Shown: positions 24,028 to 32,710 of the stretch, piece after piece
How positions within the stretch are numbered: the first letter of the stretch is position 1
Layout of the letters: each line of letters starts with the position of its first letter
From: Alphaproteobacteria bacterium
GTDB lineage: Bacteria > Pseudomonadota > Alphaproteobacteria > Rhizobiales > Rhizobiaceae
Direction: 5' to 3'
NCBI GenBank assembly: GCA_018823835.1
Contig: JAHJHT010000002.1
Coordinates: 62,001-126,000, forward strand
DNA: 64,000 bases
The notes under the pieces: model-generated
Database searches by the model: none
The model's input: the letters and a program-made list of their open reading frames with translations, nothing else
What the model was told of the DNA's origin: nothing
Position numbers and translations under genes: made by a program

Positions 24028-25824
24028 TCAGAACGCCTCGGCCGGCAGCGCCATCATGGTGTCCGCGCCGCTGGAGATGCGGGCGAGATGCGCCGCCGTC
24101 TCGGGCATCACACGCTCCATGAAATAGCGGCCGGTGACAAGCTTGTTCTCGTAGAAGGCGGCATCACCGGAAGCGCCGTCGGCAAGGTTCGCATTGGCGA
24201 CCTTGACCATCTGCGCCCACATGTAGCCGAGCGCGACGAGGCCGAAGAGATGCATGTAGTCGGTCGAGGCGGCGCCGGCATTGTCGGGCTTGGCCATGGC
24301 GTTCTGCATCAGCCACATGGTGGCGGCCTGCAGGTCGTTCAGGCCCTTCTTCAGGCCCTTGGTGTAGGGCGCCATCTTCTCGTCGGAACGGTTCTCCTCG
24401 CAGAAGTCGCCGACCTCCTTGAAGAAGGCCTGCACGGCGCGACCGCCGTTCAGCGCCAGCTTGCGGCCGACGAGGTCGAGCGCCTGGATGCCGTTGGCGC
24501 CCTCGTAGATCATGGCAATGCGGGCATCGCGCACGAACTGGCTCATGCCCCATTCCTCGATATAGCCGTGGCCGCCGAAGACCTGCTGGGCCATCACGGC
24601 ATGCTCGAAACCCTTGTCGGTCAGCACGCCCTTGACGATCGGGGTCATCAGGCCGGTGTAGTCGCTGGCAATCTCGCGGTCGCCCGCGTCGGCCGAACGG
24701 TGGGCGATGTCGGACTTGATGGCGGTCCACAGCACCAGCGCGCGGCCGGCCTCGTTGAAGGCCTTCATGGTCATCAGCGAACGGCGGATGTCGGGATGGA
24801 CGATAATCGGATCGGCCGGCTTGTCTGGAGCCTTCGGCCCCGACAGCGAGCGGCCCTGCAGGCGGTCGCGGGCATAGGCGACGGCGTTCTGATAGGCGAC
24901 CTCGGAAATCGACAGGCCCTGCAGGCCGACGCCGAGACGCGCCTCGTTCATCATCGTGAACATGGCTTTCAGGCCGCCATGCTCCTCGCCGAGCAGGTAG
25001 CCGGTCGCCTCGTCGTAGTTCATGACGCAGGTGGCGTTGCCGTGGATGCCCATCTTCTCTTCCAGCGAGCCGCAGGACACGCCGTTACCCTCGCCCGGAT
25101 TACCCTCAGCATCGAGTTTCAACTTCGGCACGATGAACAGCGAGATGCCCTTGACGCCCTTCGGCGCACCCTCGATGCGGGCGAGAACCAGGTGGACGAT
25201 GTTCTCGGCCATGTCATGGTCGCCGGCCGAGATGAAGATCTTCTGGCCGGAAATCCTGTAGCTGCCGTCGTCGGCAGGCACGGCCTTGGTGCGCAGCAGG
25301 CCAAGATCGGTGCCGCAATGCGGTTCAGTCAGGTTCATGGTGCCCGTCCACAGGCCGTCCACCATCTTGGGCAGCCACTTCGCCTTCTGCTCGTCGGTGC
25401 CGTGGGTGACGATGGCCGCGATGGCGCCCTGGGTGAGCCCCGGATACATCATCAGCGACATGTTGGCCGAAACCATGAATTCAGAAACGGCCGTGTGAAC
25501 GGTGTAGGGAAGCCCCTGCCCGCCAAACTCGGCAGGTGCAGCAAGTCCCATCCAGCCGCCTTCGCGGTACTGCTGATAGGCCTGGCCGAAGCCTTCTGGC
25601 GTCGTGACAGAGCCGTCGTCGGCGCGTACGCAGCCCTCGAGGTCCCCGACCCGGTTGATCGGCTGCATGACGTTTTCGGCGATCTTCGCGCCCTCGGCCA
25701 GGATGGCTTCCAGCACATCGGGCGGCGTGTCGGCAAAACCGGGAAGGTTGTTGTAGCGCTCGTAGCCGAAGACTTCATTCAGCACGAATAGCGAATCGCG
25801 GACGGGAGCCGTGTAGGTCGGCAT
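24028..25824 (-). CDS. Acyl-CoA dehydrogenase with extended C-terminal domain (DmdC-like family)
   Basis: From the ATG at 25824, with GGAGGA upstream, the product has 598 residues; the extra frame up to 25878 is not needed. It starts PTYTAPVRDSLFVLNEVFGYERYN, typical of the large acyl-CoA dehydrogenases annotated as having the acyl-CoA dehydrogenase C-terminal domain, a family that includes 3-methylmercaptopropionyl-CoA dehydrogenase DmdC. FAD and substrate motifs are present (NLTEPHCGTDLGLL, RISGQKIFISAGDHDM, MIYEGANGIQALDLVGRKL with the catalytic Glu in YEG). Function is probably fatty acyl-CoA oxidation given the operon. It is the first gene of the operon behind a LiuR-type palindrome at 25911. 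Confidence 0.93.
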   Translation of the reverse strand: MPTYTAPVRDSLFVLNEVFGYERYNNLPGFADTPPDVLEAILAEGAKIAENVMQPINRVGDLEGCVRADDGSVTTPEGFGQAYQQYREGGWMGLAAPAEFGGQGLPYTVHTAVSEFMVSANMSLMMYPGLTQGAIAAIVTHGTDEQKAKWLPKMVDGLWTGTMNLTEPHCGTDLGLLRTKAVPADDGSYRISGQKIFISAGDHDMAENIVHLVLARIEGAPKGVKGISLFIVPKLKLDAEGNPGEGNGVSCGSLEEKMGIHGNATCVMNYDEATGYLLGEEHGGLKAMFTMMNEARLGVGLQGLSISEVAYQNAVAYARDRLQGRSLSGPKAPDKPADPIIVHPDIRRSLMTMKAFNEAGRALVLWTAIKSDIAHRSADAGDREIASDYTGLMTPIVKGVLTDKGFEHAVMAQQVFGGHGYIEEWGMSQFVRDARIAMIYEGANGIQALDLVGRKLALNGGRAVQAFFKEVGDFCEENRSDEKMAPYTKGLKKGLNDLQAATMWLMQNAMAKPDNAGAASTDYMHLFGLVALGYMWAQMVKVANANLADGASGDAAFYENKLVTGRYFMERVMPETAAHLARISSGADTMMALPAEAF

Positions 25825-25910
25825 GAAATCTCCTCCAAGACGCGGTGTGCACGCCTTGTGGAACACTCCTAGGCGCACTGCAAGACCGCCACGGCGGCCG
25901 CGCTCAAAAT

Positions 25911-25934
25911 ATTGACGTTTGCGTAAACGTCAAT
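25911..25934. promoter_or_regulatory. MerR (LiuR-like) operator upstream of the beta-oxidation operon
   Basis: ATTGACGTTT-GCGT-AAACGTCAAT is an inverted repeat with perfect 10-bp arms, centred about 99 bp upstream of the first acyl-CoA dehydrogenase gene. It shares the core ACGTTTRCGTAA with the palindrome in front of the MerR gene (26623-26638). This resembles motifs reported for LiuR, the MerR-family regulator of branched-chain amino acid and fatty acid degradation in proteobacteria. Confidence 0.75.
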
Positions 25935-26033
25935 GGGATTCTTGAAGCAGTTGCGCCGCGGGACCAGAGGCTCCGCGGCGCAATTGGGGCAGCGCTGCCA
26001 GGCAGCTGCCGCCGGTCAGATTGTCGGTCGGTT

Positions 26034-26510
26034 CTAGCGCGCGGCCACGGCCGAAGCCGGAGTGCGATCGGCCAGCTTGGCGCGCACGTCAGCCATCAGA
26101 TTGGACAGTTCGCCGACGGCGTCGTCAATGACGGCCCGCTGCTTCTGCAGGCGCGCCATCTGCTTCTCGGACTTGTCCAGCGCAAGGCGCAGCTGCTTGA
26201 TGTTGGCGCCCGACGGATCGTAGAGATCCATGATCTGCTTCACATCGCGCAGCGAAAAGCCGATCTTGCGGCCAAGGAGAATAAGCTTCAGCCGCGCATT
26301 GTCGCGACGCGAATAAAGACGGGTCGACCCTTCACGCTTGGGAGCGATCAGCCCCTTGTCTTCGTAGAAGCGCAGGGCGCGCAACGTGACGCCGTACTTT
26401 CTCGCCATTTCGCCGATTCGAACGAATTCTTCTTCAGCGCTCATGGTTGCATCGTTGTTGTTATTGTTGTTGGCCACGGCTTCGCCAGCCCTCTTAAGCA
26501 TGGTTGTCAT
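26034..26510 (-). CDS. MerR-family transcriptional regulator, LiuR-like
   Basis: A 158-residue MerR protein. The winged HTH covers about residues 29-95 (VRIGEMARKYGVTLRALRFYEDKGLIAPKR...TRLYSRRD...), then IGFSLRDVKQIMDLYD and a coiled-coil dimer helix (LDKSEKQMARLQKQRAVIDDAVGELSNLM). It lacks a metal-binding Cys loop, as expected for LiuR-type regulators that sense acyl-CoA or related metabolites. An unusual N-terminal extension has six Asn in a row (15-20) from an AAC/AAT repeat. The alternative ATG at 26444 would remove it but has no SD. It lies upstream of the beta-oxidation operon on the same strand. Confidence 0.85.
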   Translation of the reverse strand: MTTMLKRAGEAVANNNNNNDATMSAEEEFVRIGEMARKYGVTLRALRFYEDKGLIAPKREGSTRLYSRRDNARLKLILLGRKIGFSLRDVKQIMDLYDPSGANIKQLRLALDKSEKQMARLQKQRAVIDDAVGELSNLMADVRAKLADRTPASAVAAR

Positions 26511-26967
26511 TTTGGCTTTCCCCGTTTGTGGCGTTCAAGAACGCCTGACCGGATCCGGCGGGGGCGGTGTCCGATCGTGGTTTCGTTGAGAAAAATCGCA
26601 AGACGCGTCTCGCAAGACGCTGCTTACGTTTACGTAAGGGATATATTGATTGCCGCCCGGTCATGCAAGCGCGCTATGGTTGAAACTGATGCGGCAGTTT
26701 GAAACACCCCCTCAGGTGCAGAAATCGTCACATCCGCCGATAGTTCCCAATTCTTAAGTTTGGTTAACGCCTTGTTTACCACGTTGGGGGAAATGTGCGC
26801 ATGTCGGTCCCCCGTGTTTATCCTGTATCGAATTGTTCACGGTTTCCCGGAGTTCGCAGGCGAAAGCCCGGAAGTCCTCTTCCGCCTCAAGTGCGGCCGC
26901 TCCGGTCCCGGCAGGGAACTATACGGAAACTGGTCGAAAACCAGCAAACTGGCAAACGGGCGTTTCG
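26511..26967. other. 457-bp divergent regulatory region between merR and podJ-like genes
   Basis: No gene is supported here. The region holds the palindrome at 26623-26638 in front of the MerR gene and, toward the envelope gene, two TTAA motifs 6 bp apart (26754-26757, 26764-26767) in a TTAAG...GTTAAC context. An in-frame start at 26833 for the envelope gene is not favoured, so its 5' leader probably spans this stretch. Confidence 0.5.
26623..26638. promoter_or_regulatory. Palindrome in front of the MerR gene, likely autoregulatory site
   Basis: CTTACGT-TT-ACGTAAG is a perfect 7-bp inverted repeat 113 bp upstream of the MerR start. Its ACGTTTACGTAA core matches the site at 25911, which suggests that the MerR protein binds both its own promoter and the operon promoter. 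Confidence 0.65.
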
Positions 26968-29900
26968 ATGAACAGCAAGCGGTCTTACATAGACGCAATC
27001 AACGCGGGCAGACAGCGCCGTTCCTATGCGTCGCTGGAGCAACTCAACCGGTCGCTCGAAACGCTGGAGCAGCGAATCGACCGCAACCGGGAAGAGGTGG
27101 CAGGCTATTCGCGTGCCCCGGCGCGGCAGGATTCGCCGCCGGCCTACGAGGCCCCCCGCCGGCCAGAAATGCCACGCTCCAGTGAGAATCGCAGCGCTTT
27201 CGAGCAGCCCTACCGTTCCATTGCGCGCGACATCGAACGCGTACGCAGCCAGGAGGACGGTGTCGCCGCCTTCGGCAAGATTTCCGAAGAGATAAAGGGA
27301 TTGCGGGAAGAACTGCGCAACCAGGTCACCTCGGGCGTCAGGCGTGAATTCGAAACGCTGCGCCAGGAGATCGAGCGCGCCGCGGCCGCTGGCTCCGGCA
27401 GGGCGCTTGCCCAGCTCGGCCAGGATGTCGAAAGGCTTTCGGGAACCGTGCAGTCGCTTGCCGAACGCAGCGATGACAAGAACGTCAACATGCTGCGCCT
27501 CGAGATCGAACAGATGCGGGACGCGCTGGATATGGTGGCGCGGGAGGAGACCGTGCGTTCGGTCGACCGGCGCTGGGACGACTTCGACCGCCGCTTCAGC
27601 GATTTCCAGGACCACGTCTCGTCGGTCGCCGCCCAGCGGCCGGGCGAGATCGACCTGTCCGGCCTGACCAGCCGAATCGAACAGATCAACGATGCCGTCG
27701 GCAGGCTGCCCGAATCGCAGTCGATCCGGTCGCTCGAGGACAAGGTGCGCACGCTTGCCGGCGCACTCGATCACTTCATTGAGCAGCAGGGTGGCAAAAC
27801 GACAGAGACTTTCGGCCAGATCGAGGAGCGGCTCGACGAGATTTCGCGCGCCATCGTCAGCGCGACGGTGGCGGCACAGACGCCGCAGTTCGACCCCGAA
27901 CCCTTCGAGCGCATAGAGGCGCGCATGTCGGCGCTGGCGCGGCAGATCGAGGAAGTTGTCGAGGACCGCCCGACCGGAGAGATCATCAGCCGCCTCAACA
28001 TGCTGTCGGAGCGGGTCGACGAAATGGCCGCGCACAACGCGCTGCCCGACGAGACCCTCGAACGTCTGGCACACCAGATCGCGTCGATCGCCGACAAGAT
28101 CGACCGGGCGCCACCTATGCCCGACGCCAACGAGATCTTTTCGGGCATAGAGCAGCGGTTCGAAGTTCTGTCGGGCTTGATGGAACGCCGCCAGGGCGAC
28201 GCGCTGGAACAAGGCAACATGCTGTTTCGTGAACTCGAGCGGCGTCTGGACGAGGTTGCAGAGCGGATCGAGCGCCGGCAGGGCGAAGCGACGCTCGACA
28301 ATTCCGGCATCATGAGCGTGATCGACGAACGCTTCTCGGCAATGGCCAAGCAGCTTGAGGGAAACAAGCCGGACAAGGCCGCCGAGGCGGCGATCCGCGG
28401 TCTTGAGGCTCGTCTCGAAAGCATCGCCAGGCAGATCGACCAGTCGGCCAGCCAGTACACCGGCATCGACCCCGACCTGGTGCGCAACCTGGAGTCCCAG
28501 GTCGCCGGGCTTTCGGCGCACCTGTCGCAGCCGAATGCGCCACTGCCGGCCTACGAGGACATCTCGCCCCGGCTGGAAGAAATCGAGAAGTCGATCGCGG
28601 GCAGCCGCGAGACCGTTCTGGAGGCGGCGCGTGACGCTGCCGAGAATGCCGCCAAGTCACTGGCCGGCAGCCAGGCCGAGTCGGCCGCGGTGGCCGGCCT
28701 GGCGCAGGACCTGAAATCCCTGGAGGCGCTGACGCGTCGCTCGGACGAACGCAACAGCAAGACCTTCGAGGCGATCCACGACACGCTGCTGAAGATCGTC
28801 GACCGGCTGGGTTCGCTGGAAGGTGACGGCGACGTGGACGGCGAGGACGACGAGCCGGCGCCGCTGCCGCGCAAGAAGACGATCGAGGACGCTCCGTCCA
28901 TCGATGCCGAGGGCACGCTGGCGCTGGACGAGCCGCTGCAGCGCGACGATTCGACCGTGGCACCGCCACCCGCGTGGGCCAGGACAGAACGCACGCCGGC
29001 GGAAGCCGCTGCCGCTGCCGCCATCGCCGCACTGGGCGACGAGCCCCCAGCCGATGCGGCAGAAAGCGGACGCGGTCGCTCGATGCTCGGCGCTCTTACC
29101 CGCGCGCTCGGCAAGAAGAAGCAGGCGCCCGCGACCGTACTGGCCGGACCGGACCTGCCCGACGACGATAACGACGTTGCACCGAGCGTCGACCTCGATG
29201 CACCGCTTGATCCAAAGATTGCCAACCGTCCCCTCGAGCCGGGCTCAGGCACGCCGGACCTCAACGCCATCATGAAGCGGGTGCGCGACGAACGCGGCCA
29301 GACGGCCCGCGTTAACGACTCCGACGCCGCCAAGTCCGACTTCATCGCCGCAGCGCGGCGGGCTGCCCAGGCGGCGGCTGCCGAGTCGCAGATCAACCGG
29401 CGCAAGACCGACATCGGCAGCCCGGTCAAGGCGCTGCGCATCGGCGACCTGCTCAAATCGCGGCGCAAGCCGATCCTGATGGGCACCGCCGTTGTCATGT
29501 TGGCGCTGGCCGGCCTGCAACTCGGCAAGGCTTTCATGCAGGACGAGCCCAACGGCTCTTCCGATCTTTCTGCCAAGGCGCAGCTCGGCGCCACGGCGGA
29601 GCCGGAAATGGCAGCGCTCGACGACGCTACGATACAGGACATGGACTCCGAGCCGGAAATGGCGGCCGGCGACCAGGCGTTGGAGGATGCCTCGGACGAC
29701 CTCGAGGGCTCCGACATGGACATGATGGCCGGTGCCACCGAAGAGCAGCCCATGGACGACGTCGCGGCCGCAATGGACGAGATGGAGCCGGCGATGCCGG
29801 AACAGTCCGCCGCCGAGACCGAGGAACCGGAAGCCATGGAACAGGTCAAGGTCGCCGCGGTATCGCCGCCGGAGACGGTGACCGCGTCGCTCGGCGACAC

Positions 29901-30774
29901 CGGTGAAACCGCCGAGATCGTCATCGACGTGCCGGCGGAAGCCGGTCCGGTCCTGCTGCGCGAAGCCGCCGAATCCGGTGACCCCAAGGCACTTTTCGAG
30001 ATCGCCACGCGCTATGCGGACGGACGCGGTGTGAAGTCCGACATGACGCGGGCCGCGTCGTGGTACGAAAAGTCGGCCGAATTCGGCTTCGCGCCCGCGC
30101 AGTACCGCATCGGCAATCTTTACGAGAAGGGCCTCGGCGTACAGCGCGACCTGAAAAAGTCGCGCCAGTGGTACCTGCAGGCCGCCGAGCAGGGCAATGC
30201 CAGCGCCATGCACAATCTCGCCGTGCTCGACGCCATGGGCGCCGAAGGCGTTTCCGACAACGACTCGGCCGCCAAGTGGTTTACCCGCGCCGCTGAACTC
30301 GGCGTCAAGGACAGCCAGTTCAATCTCGGGATCCTGACCGCCAAGGGCGTCGGCATGCCGCAGAGTCTGGAAGAGTCCTACAAGTGGTTCGCGCTGGTGG
30401 CCAAGACCGGCGACAAGGACGCTGCCGACAAGCGCGACGAGATCGCCAACGCGCTGCGCCCGGAACAGCTGGAGCGCGCCCGCGCCGCCACGGAACTGTG
30501 GAAGGCCAAGGAACTGAACGCCGAAGCGAACTCGGTCGATATCCCGGACTCCTGGCGCGAGGCGCAGGACCAGACCGCCAGCGTCGACATGACCAAGGCG
30601 ATCAAGAACATCCAGGTCATCCTGAACAAGAACGGCTACCAGGCAGGCAATCCCGACGGCGTTCTGGGTGGCAAGACGAAGTCCGCGATCGCCGCCTTCC
30701 AGAAGGATAACGGGATGAAGCCGACGGGCGAGATCGACCAGCAGGTTGCTCGCGCGCTTCTGGATCGCAAATAA
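26968..30774 (+). CDS. PodJ-like protein: coiled coils, one membrane helix, Sel1 repeats, peptidoglycan-binding domain
   Basis: From the ATG at 26968 the protein has 1268 residues; a start at 26833 would add a Ser/Ala-rich leader without support. The first 600 residues are long coiled coils with an R/E/Q-rich cytoplasmic character (MNSKRSYIDAINAGRQRR, then repeated LExRIDxI patterns). A Pro/acidic linker leads to one membrane helix at about 833-853 (ILMGTAVVMLALAGLQLGKAF). Beyond it is an acidic periplasmic stretch, about four Sel1 repeats (SWYEKSAEFGFAPAQYRIG; QWYLQAAEQGNASAMHNLA; KWFTRAAELGVKDSQFNLG) and a PG_binding_1 domain at the C-terminus. This architecture is that of polar organisers related to Caulobacter PodJ. 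Polar localisation is inference. Confidence 0.85.
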   Translation: MNSKRSYIDAINAGRQRRSYASLEQLNRSLETLEQRIDRNREEVAGYSRAPARQDSPPAYEAPRRPEMPRSSENRSAFEQPYRSIARDIERVRSQEDGVAAFGKISEEIKGLREELRNQVTSGVRREFETLRQEIERAAAAGSGRALAQLGQDVERLSGTVQSLAERSDDKNVNMLRLEIEQMRDALDMVAREETVRSVDRRWDDFDRRFSDFQDHVSSVAAQRPGEIDLSGLTSRIEQINDAVGRLPESQSIRSLEDKVRTLAGALDHFIEQQGGKTTETFGQIEERLDEISRAIVSATVAAQTPQFDPEPFERIEARMSALARQIEEVVEDRPTGEIISRLNMLSERVDEMAAHNALPDETLERLAHQIASIADKIDRAPPMPDANEIFSGIEQRFEVLSGLMERRQGDALEQGNMLFRELERRLDEVAERIERRQGEATLDNSGIMSVIDERFSAMAKQLEGNKPDKAAEAAIRGLEARLESIARQIDQSASQYTGIDPDLVRNLESQVAGLSAHLSQPNAPLPAYEDISPRLEEIEKSIAGSRETVLEAARDAAENAAKSLAGSQAESAAVAGLAQDLKSLEALTRRSDERNSKTFEAIHDTLLKIVDRLGSLEGDGDVDGEDDEPAPLPRKKTIEDAPSIDAEGTLALDEPLQRDDSTVAPPPAWARTERTPAEAAAAAAIAALGDEPPADAAESGRGRSMLGALTRALGKKKQAPATVLAGPDLPDDDNDVAPSVDLDAPLDPKIANRPLEPGSGTPDLNAIMKRVRDERGQTARVNDSDAAKSDFIAAARRAAQAAAAESQINRRKTDIGSPVKALRIGDLLKSRRKPILMGTAVVMLALAGLQLGKAFMQDEPNGSSDLSAKAQLGATAEPEMAALDDATIQDMDSEPEMAAGDQALEDASDDLEGSDMDMMAGATEEQPMDDVAAAMDEMEPAMPEQSAAETEEPEAMEQVKVAAVSPPETVTASLGDTGETAEIVIDVPAEAGPVLLREAAESGDPKALFEIATRYADGRGVKSDMTRAASWYEKSAEFGFAPAQYRIGNLYEKGLGVQRDLKKSRQWYLQAAEQGNASAMHNLAVLDAMGAEGVSDNDSAAKWFTRAAELGVKDSQFNLGILTAKGVGMPQSLEESYKWFALVAKTGDKDAADKRDEIANALRPEQLERARAATELWKAKELNAEANSVDIPDSWREAQDQTASVDMTKAIKNIQVILNKNGYQAGNPDGVLGGKTKSAIAAFQKDNGMKPTGEIDQQVARALLDRK

Positions 30775-30849
30775 GGCCGCGATCCGTCGCGACTGGACCA
30801 TCATGCAATAGCGAAACCAGCGTTAACTGGTTGAAGATGTTTTTTGTTT

Positions 30850-30886
30850 CGACAATGCGGCGAAGTTTGACTTCGCCGCATTGTCG
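30850..30886. repeat. Perfect 17-bp hairpin with 3-base loop
   Basis: The arm 30850-30866 (CGACAATGCGGCGAAGT) is exactly complementary to 30870-30886 around TTG. It is preceded by a T-rich run (ATGTTTTTTGTTT), not followed by one on the plus strand. On the minus strand the tract would read as A. It lies 75 bp after the PodJ-like gene; a 3'-end stabiliser or a weak terminator are both possible. Confidence 0.7.
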
Positions 30887-30970
30887 GCGCAAGAACGGCT
30901 TAAATCCTCGAAGCATTCTACTCGTACGGGACGGGTCGACGCCGACAGGCAGCAACAATCGAGTCAGCGG

Positions 30971-31894
30971 GTGGGCATCTATCTCCCGATCGCGGAGTTA
31001 TCCGTCAACGTTTTCGTACTGCTTGCCATGGGCGCGGCGGTCGGGTTCCTCTCGGGCATGTTCGGGGTCGGCGGCGGCTTCCTGATCACCCCGCTGCTGA
31101 TCTTCTACAACATTCCCCCGGCCATCGCGGTGGCCACCGGCGCCAACCAGGTCATCGCCTCGTCCTTCTCGGGCGCGCTCGCGCATTTCAAGCGGGGGAC
31201 GCTCGACTTCAAGCTCGGGACGGTATTGCTCGGTGGCGGCATAGTGGGCTCGACAGTCGGCATCTACGTATTCTCGCTGCTGCGCGACCTCGGTCAGCTC
31301 GACCTCTTCATCTCGCTGCTTTACGTGGCGCTGCTCGGTTCGGTCGGCGGCCTGATGCTGGTCGAGAGCGTCAACGCGATCCGCCTGTCGCGCGGCGCGG
31401 CGACGCCGGCCACGCTGAAGAAGCCCGGCCAGCACAACTGGATCCACCGGCTGCCCCTCAAGATGCGGTTTCGCGCCTCGAAGCTTTTCGTCAGCGTGAT
31501 CCCGGTAATCGCGCTCGGCGCCGGCATCGGCTTCCTGTCGTCTATCATGGGCGTCGGCGGCGGCTTCATCATGGTGCCGGCGCTGATCTACCTGCTCAAG
31601 GTTCCGACCAACGTGGTCGTGGGGACATCGCTGTTCCAGATCATCTTCGTCGCCGCCTATACGACCGTCGTACATGCCTCGACCAACCAGACCGTCGACA
31701 TCGTGCTGGCCTTCGTGCTGATGGTCGGCGGTGTCGCCGGTGCGCAATACGGTGCCAAGGCGGGGCAGAAGCTGCGCGGCGAGCAGTTGCGCGCGCTGCT
31801 CGCGATACTGGTGTTGGCGGTGGCGCTGAGGCTCGGCTTCGACCTCTTCGTGCGCCCCAGCTCGCTCTTCTCTCTGGCCGGGGCGGACAGCTAG
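30971..31894 (+). CDS. TauE/SafE-family anion permease
   Basis: From GTG at 30971 the protein has 307 residues; the longer frame to 30881 would run from inside the hairpin. Two inverted-repeat-like halves each start with the family motif: MGAAVGFLSGMFGVGGGFL and GAGIGFLSSIMGVGGGFIM, each followed by about four membrane helices. The family exports sulfite or other sulfonate-type anions; a substrate is not decided here. The stop codon abuts the start of the TIGR02186 gene with no gap. This pair is conserved in alphaproteobacteria in my knowledge and suggests joint action at the inner membrane. Confidence 0.88.
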   Translation: MGIYLPIAELSVNVFVLLAMGAAVGFLSGMFGVGGGFLITPLLIFYNIPPAIAVATGANQVIASSFSGALAHFKRGTLDFKLGTVLLGGGIVGSTVGIYVFSLLRDLGQLDLFISLLYVALLGSVGGLMLVESVNAIRLSRGAATPATLKKPGQHNWIHRLPLKMRFRASKLFVSVIPVIALGAGIGFLSSIMGVGGGFIMVPALIYLLKVPTNVVVGTSLFQIIFVAAYTTVVHASTNQTVDIVLAFVLMVGGVAGAQYGAKAGQKLRGEQLRALLAILVLAVALRLGFDLFVRPSSLFSLAGADS

Positions 31895-32704
31895 ATGAGG
31901 CGCCACCTCCCATTCCTTGCACTTGCTGCCGCGCTGGCACTCGCGATGCCGGCCGCAGCGCAGGACGCGGTGCAGAACCCGTTGCAAGTGCAGAACCCCG
32001 AATCGATCCAGATCGGCCTGTCGACGGACCGGATCGCCATTACCGCCGATTTCACCGGCGCCGACCTGACCATCTTCGGATCGCTGGAAAACGCCGATCC
32101 GCTGATCAACCGGCAGGGCCGCTACGACGTGATCGTCGTGCTTGAGGGTCCGTCGCGCCCCGTCGTGGTGCGCAAGAAGGATCGCTTCCTCGGCATGTGG
32201 ATCAACATGGAATCGGAGACCTTCGTCAACGTGCCCGTGTCTTACTCGGTGGCGACCACGCGGGTGATGCAGGACATCACCGATCCCAACAACTACAAGC
32301 AACTGGCACTCGGCGCCGACAATCTGCACATCGAGCCGCTCGACAAGGAAGGCAACCCGGCGACGATCGATGCCTTCGAGGCGGCGCTGCGCGAACGCAA
32401 GACGGCGCTCGGCCTGTTCAGCGTGCGCGTCGGCGGTGTCGAGTTCCTGTCGCAGAGCCTGTTCCGCGCCTCGCTTCCCCTGTCGCCCAACGTGCCGGTC
32501 GGCACGCACAAGGCACGCGCCTTCCTGTTCCGCAACGGCGTCTTCATCAAGGAAAACTCCGCCCAGCTCGCCATAGTCAAGTCCGGCTTCGAGCAGTCGC
32601 TCGCGCGCTACGCGGGCGAACACAGCTTCTTCTATGGTGCATTTGCGGTAGCGCTGGCGATGCTGACCGGCTGGCTCGGCCGCGTCATTTTCCGCCGGGA
32701 CTGA
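31895..32704 (+). CDS. TIGR02186-family conserved membrane-anchored protein
   Basis: A 269-residue protein with an N-terminal signal (PFLALAAALALAMPAAAQ, cleavage after about residue 22), a beta-rich periplasmic domain (ESIQIGLSTDRIAITADFTGADLTIFGSLENADP split across 35-70) and one C-terminal membrane helix (FYGAFAVALAMLTGWLGRVIF) ending in FRRD. This matches TIGR02186, which occurs beside TauE/SafE permeases in rhizobia. It could be an accessory periplasmic subunit of that transporter. The ATG directly follows the permease stop, implying translational coupling. Confidence 0.85.
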   Translation: MRRHLPFLALAAALALAMPAAAQDAVQNPLQVQNPESIQIGLSTDRIAITADFTGADLTIFGSLENADPLINRQGRYDVIVVLEGPSRPVVVRKKDRFLGMWINMESETFVNVPVSYSVATTRVMQDITDPNNYKQLALGADNLHIEPLDKEGNPATIDAFEAALRERKTALGLFSVRVGGVEFLSQSLFRASLPLSPNVPVGTHKARAFLFRNGVFIKENSAQLAIVKSGFEQSLARYAGEHSFFYGAFAVALAMLTGWLGRVIFRRD

Positions 32705-32710
32705 GATCCG

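Noticed and set aside
23950-25791. Very long frame on the opposite strand of the acyl-CoA dehydrogenase genes
   Set aside because: Its sequence is the mirror of a GC-rich coding strand (LxxG/VxxG-rich with no domain), while the minus strand encodes two complete, recognisable dehydrogenases.
26754-26767. CtrA site before the PodJ-like gene
   Set aside because: The two TTAA motifs are 6 bp apart instead of 7, so it is recorded only as part of the intergenic region.
26887-28521. 544-codon minus-strand frame under the PodJ-like gene
   Set aside because: Repetitive His/Leu/Arg-rich shadow of the coiled-coil coding sequence.
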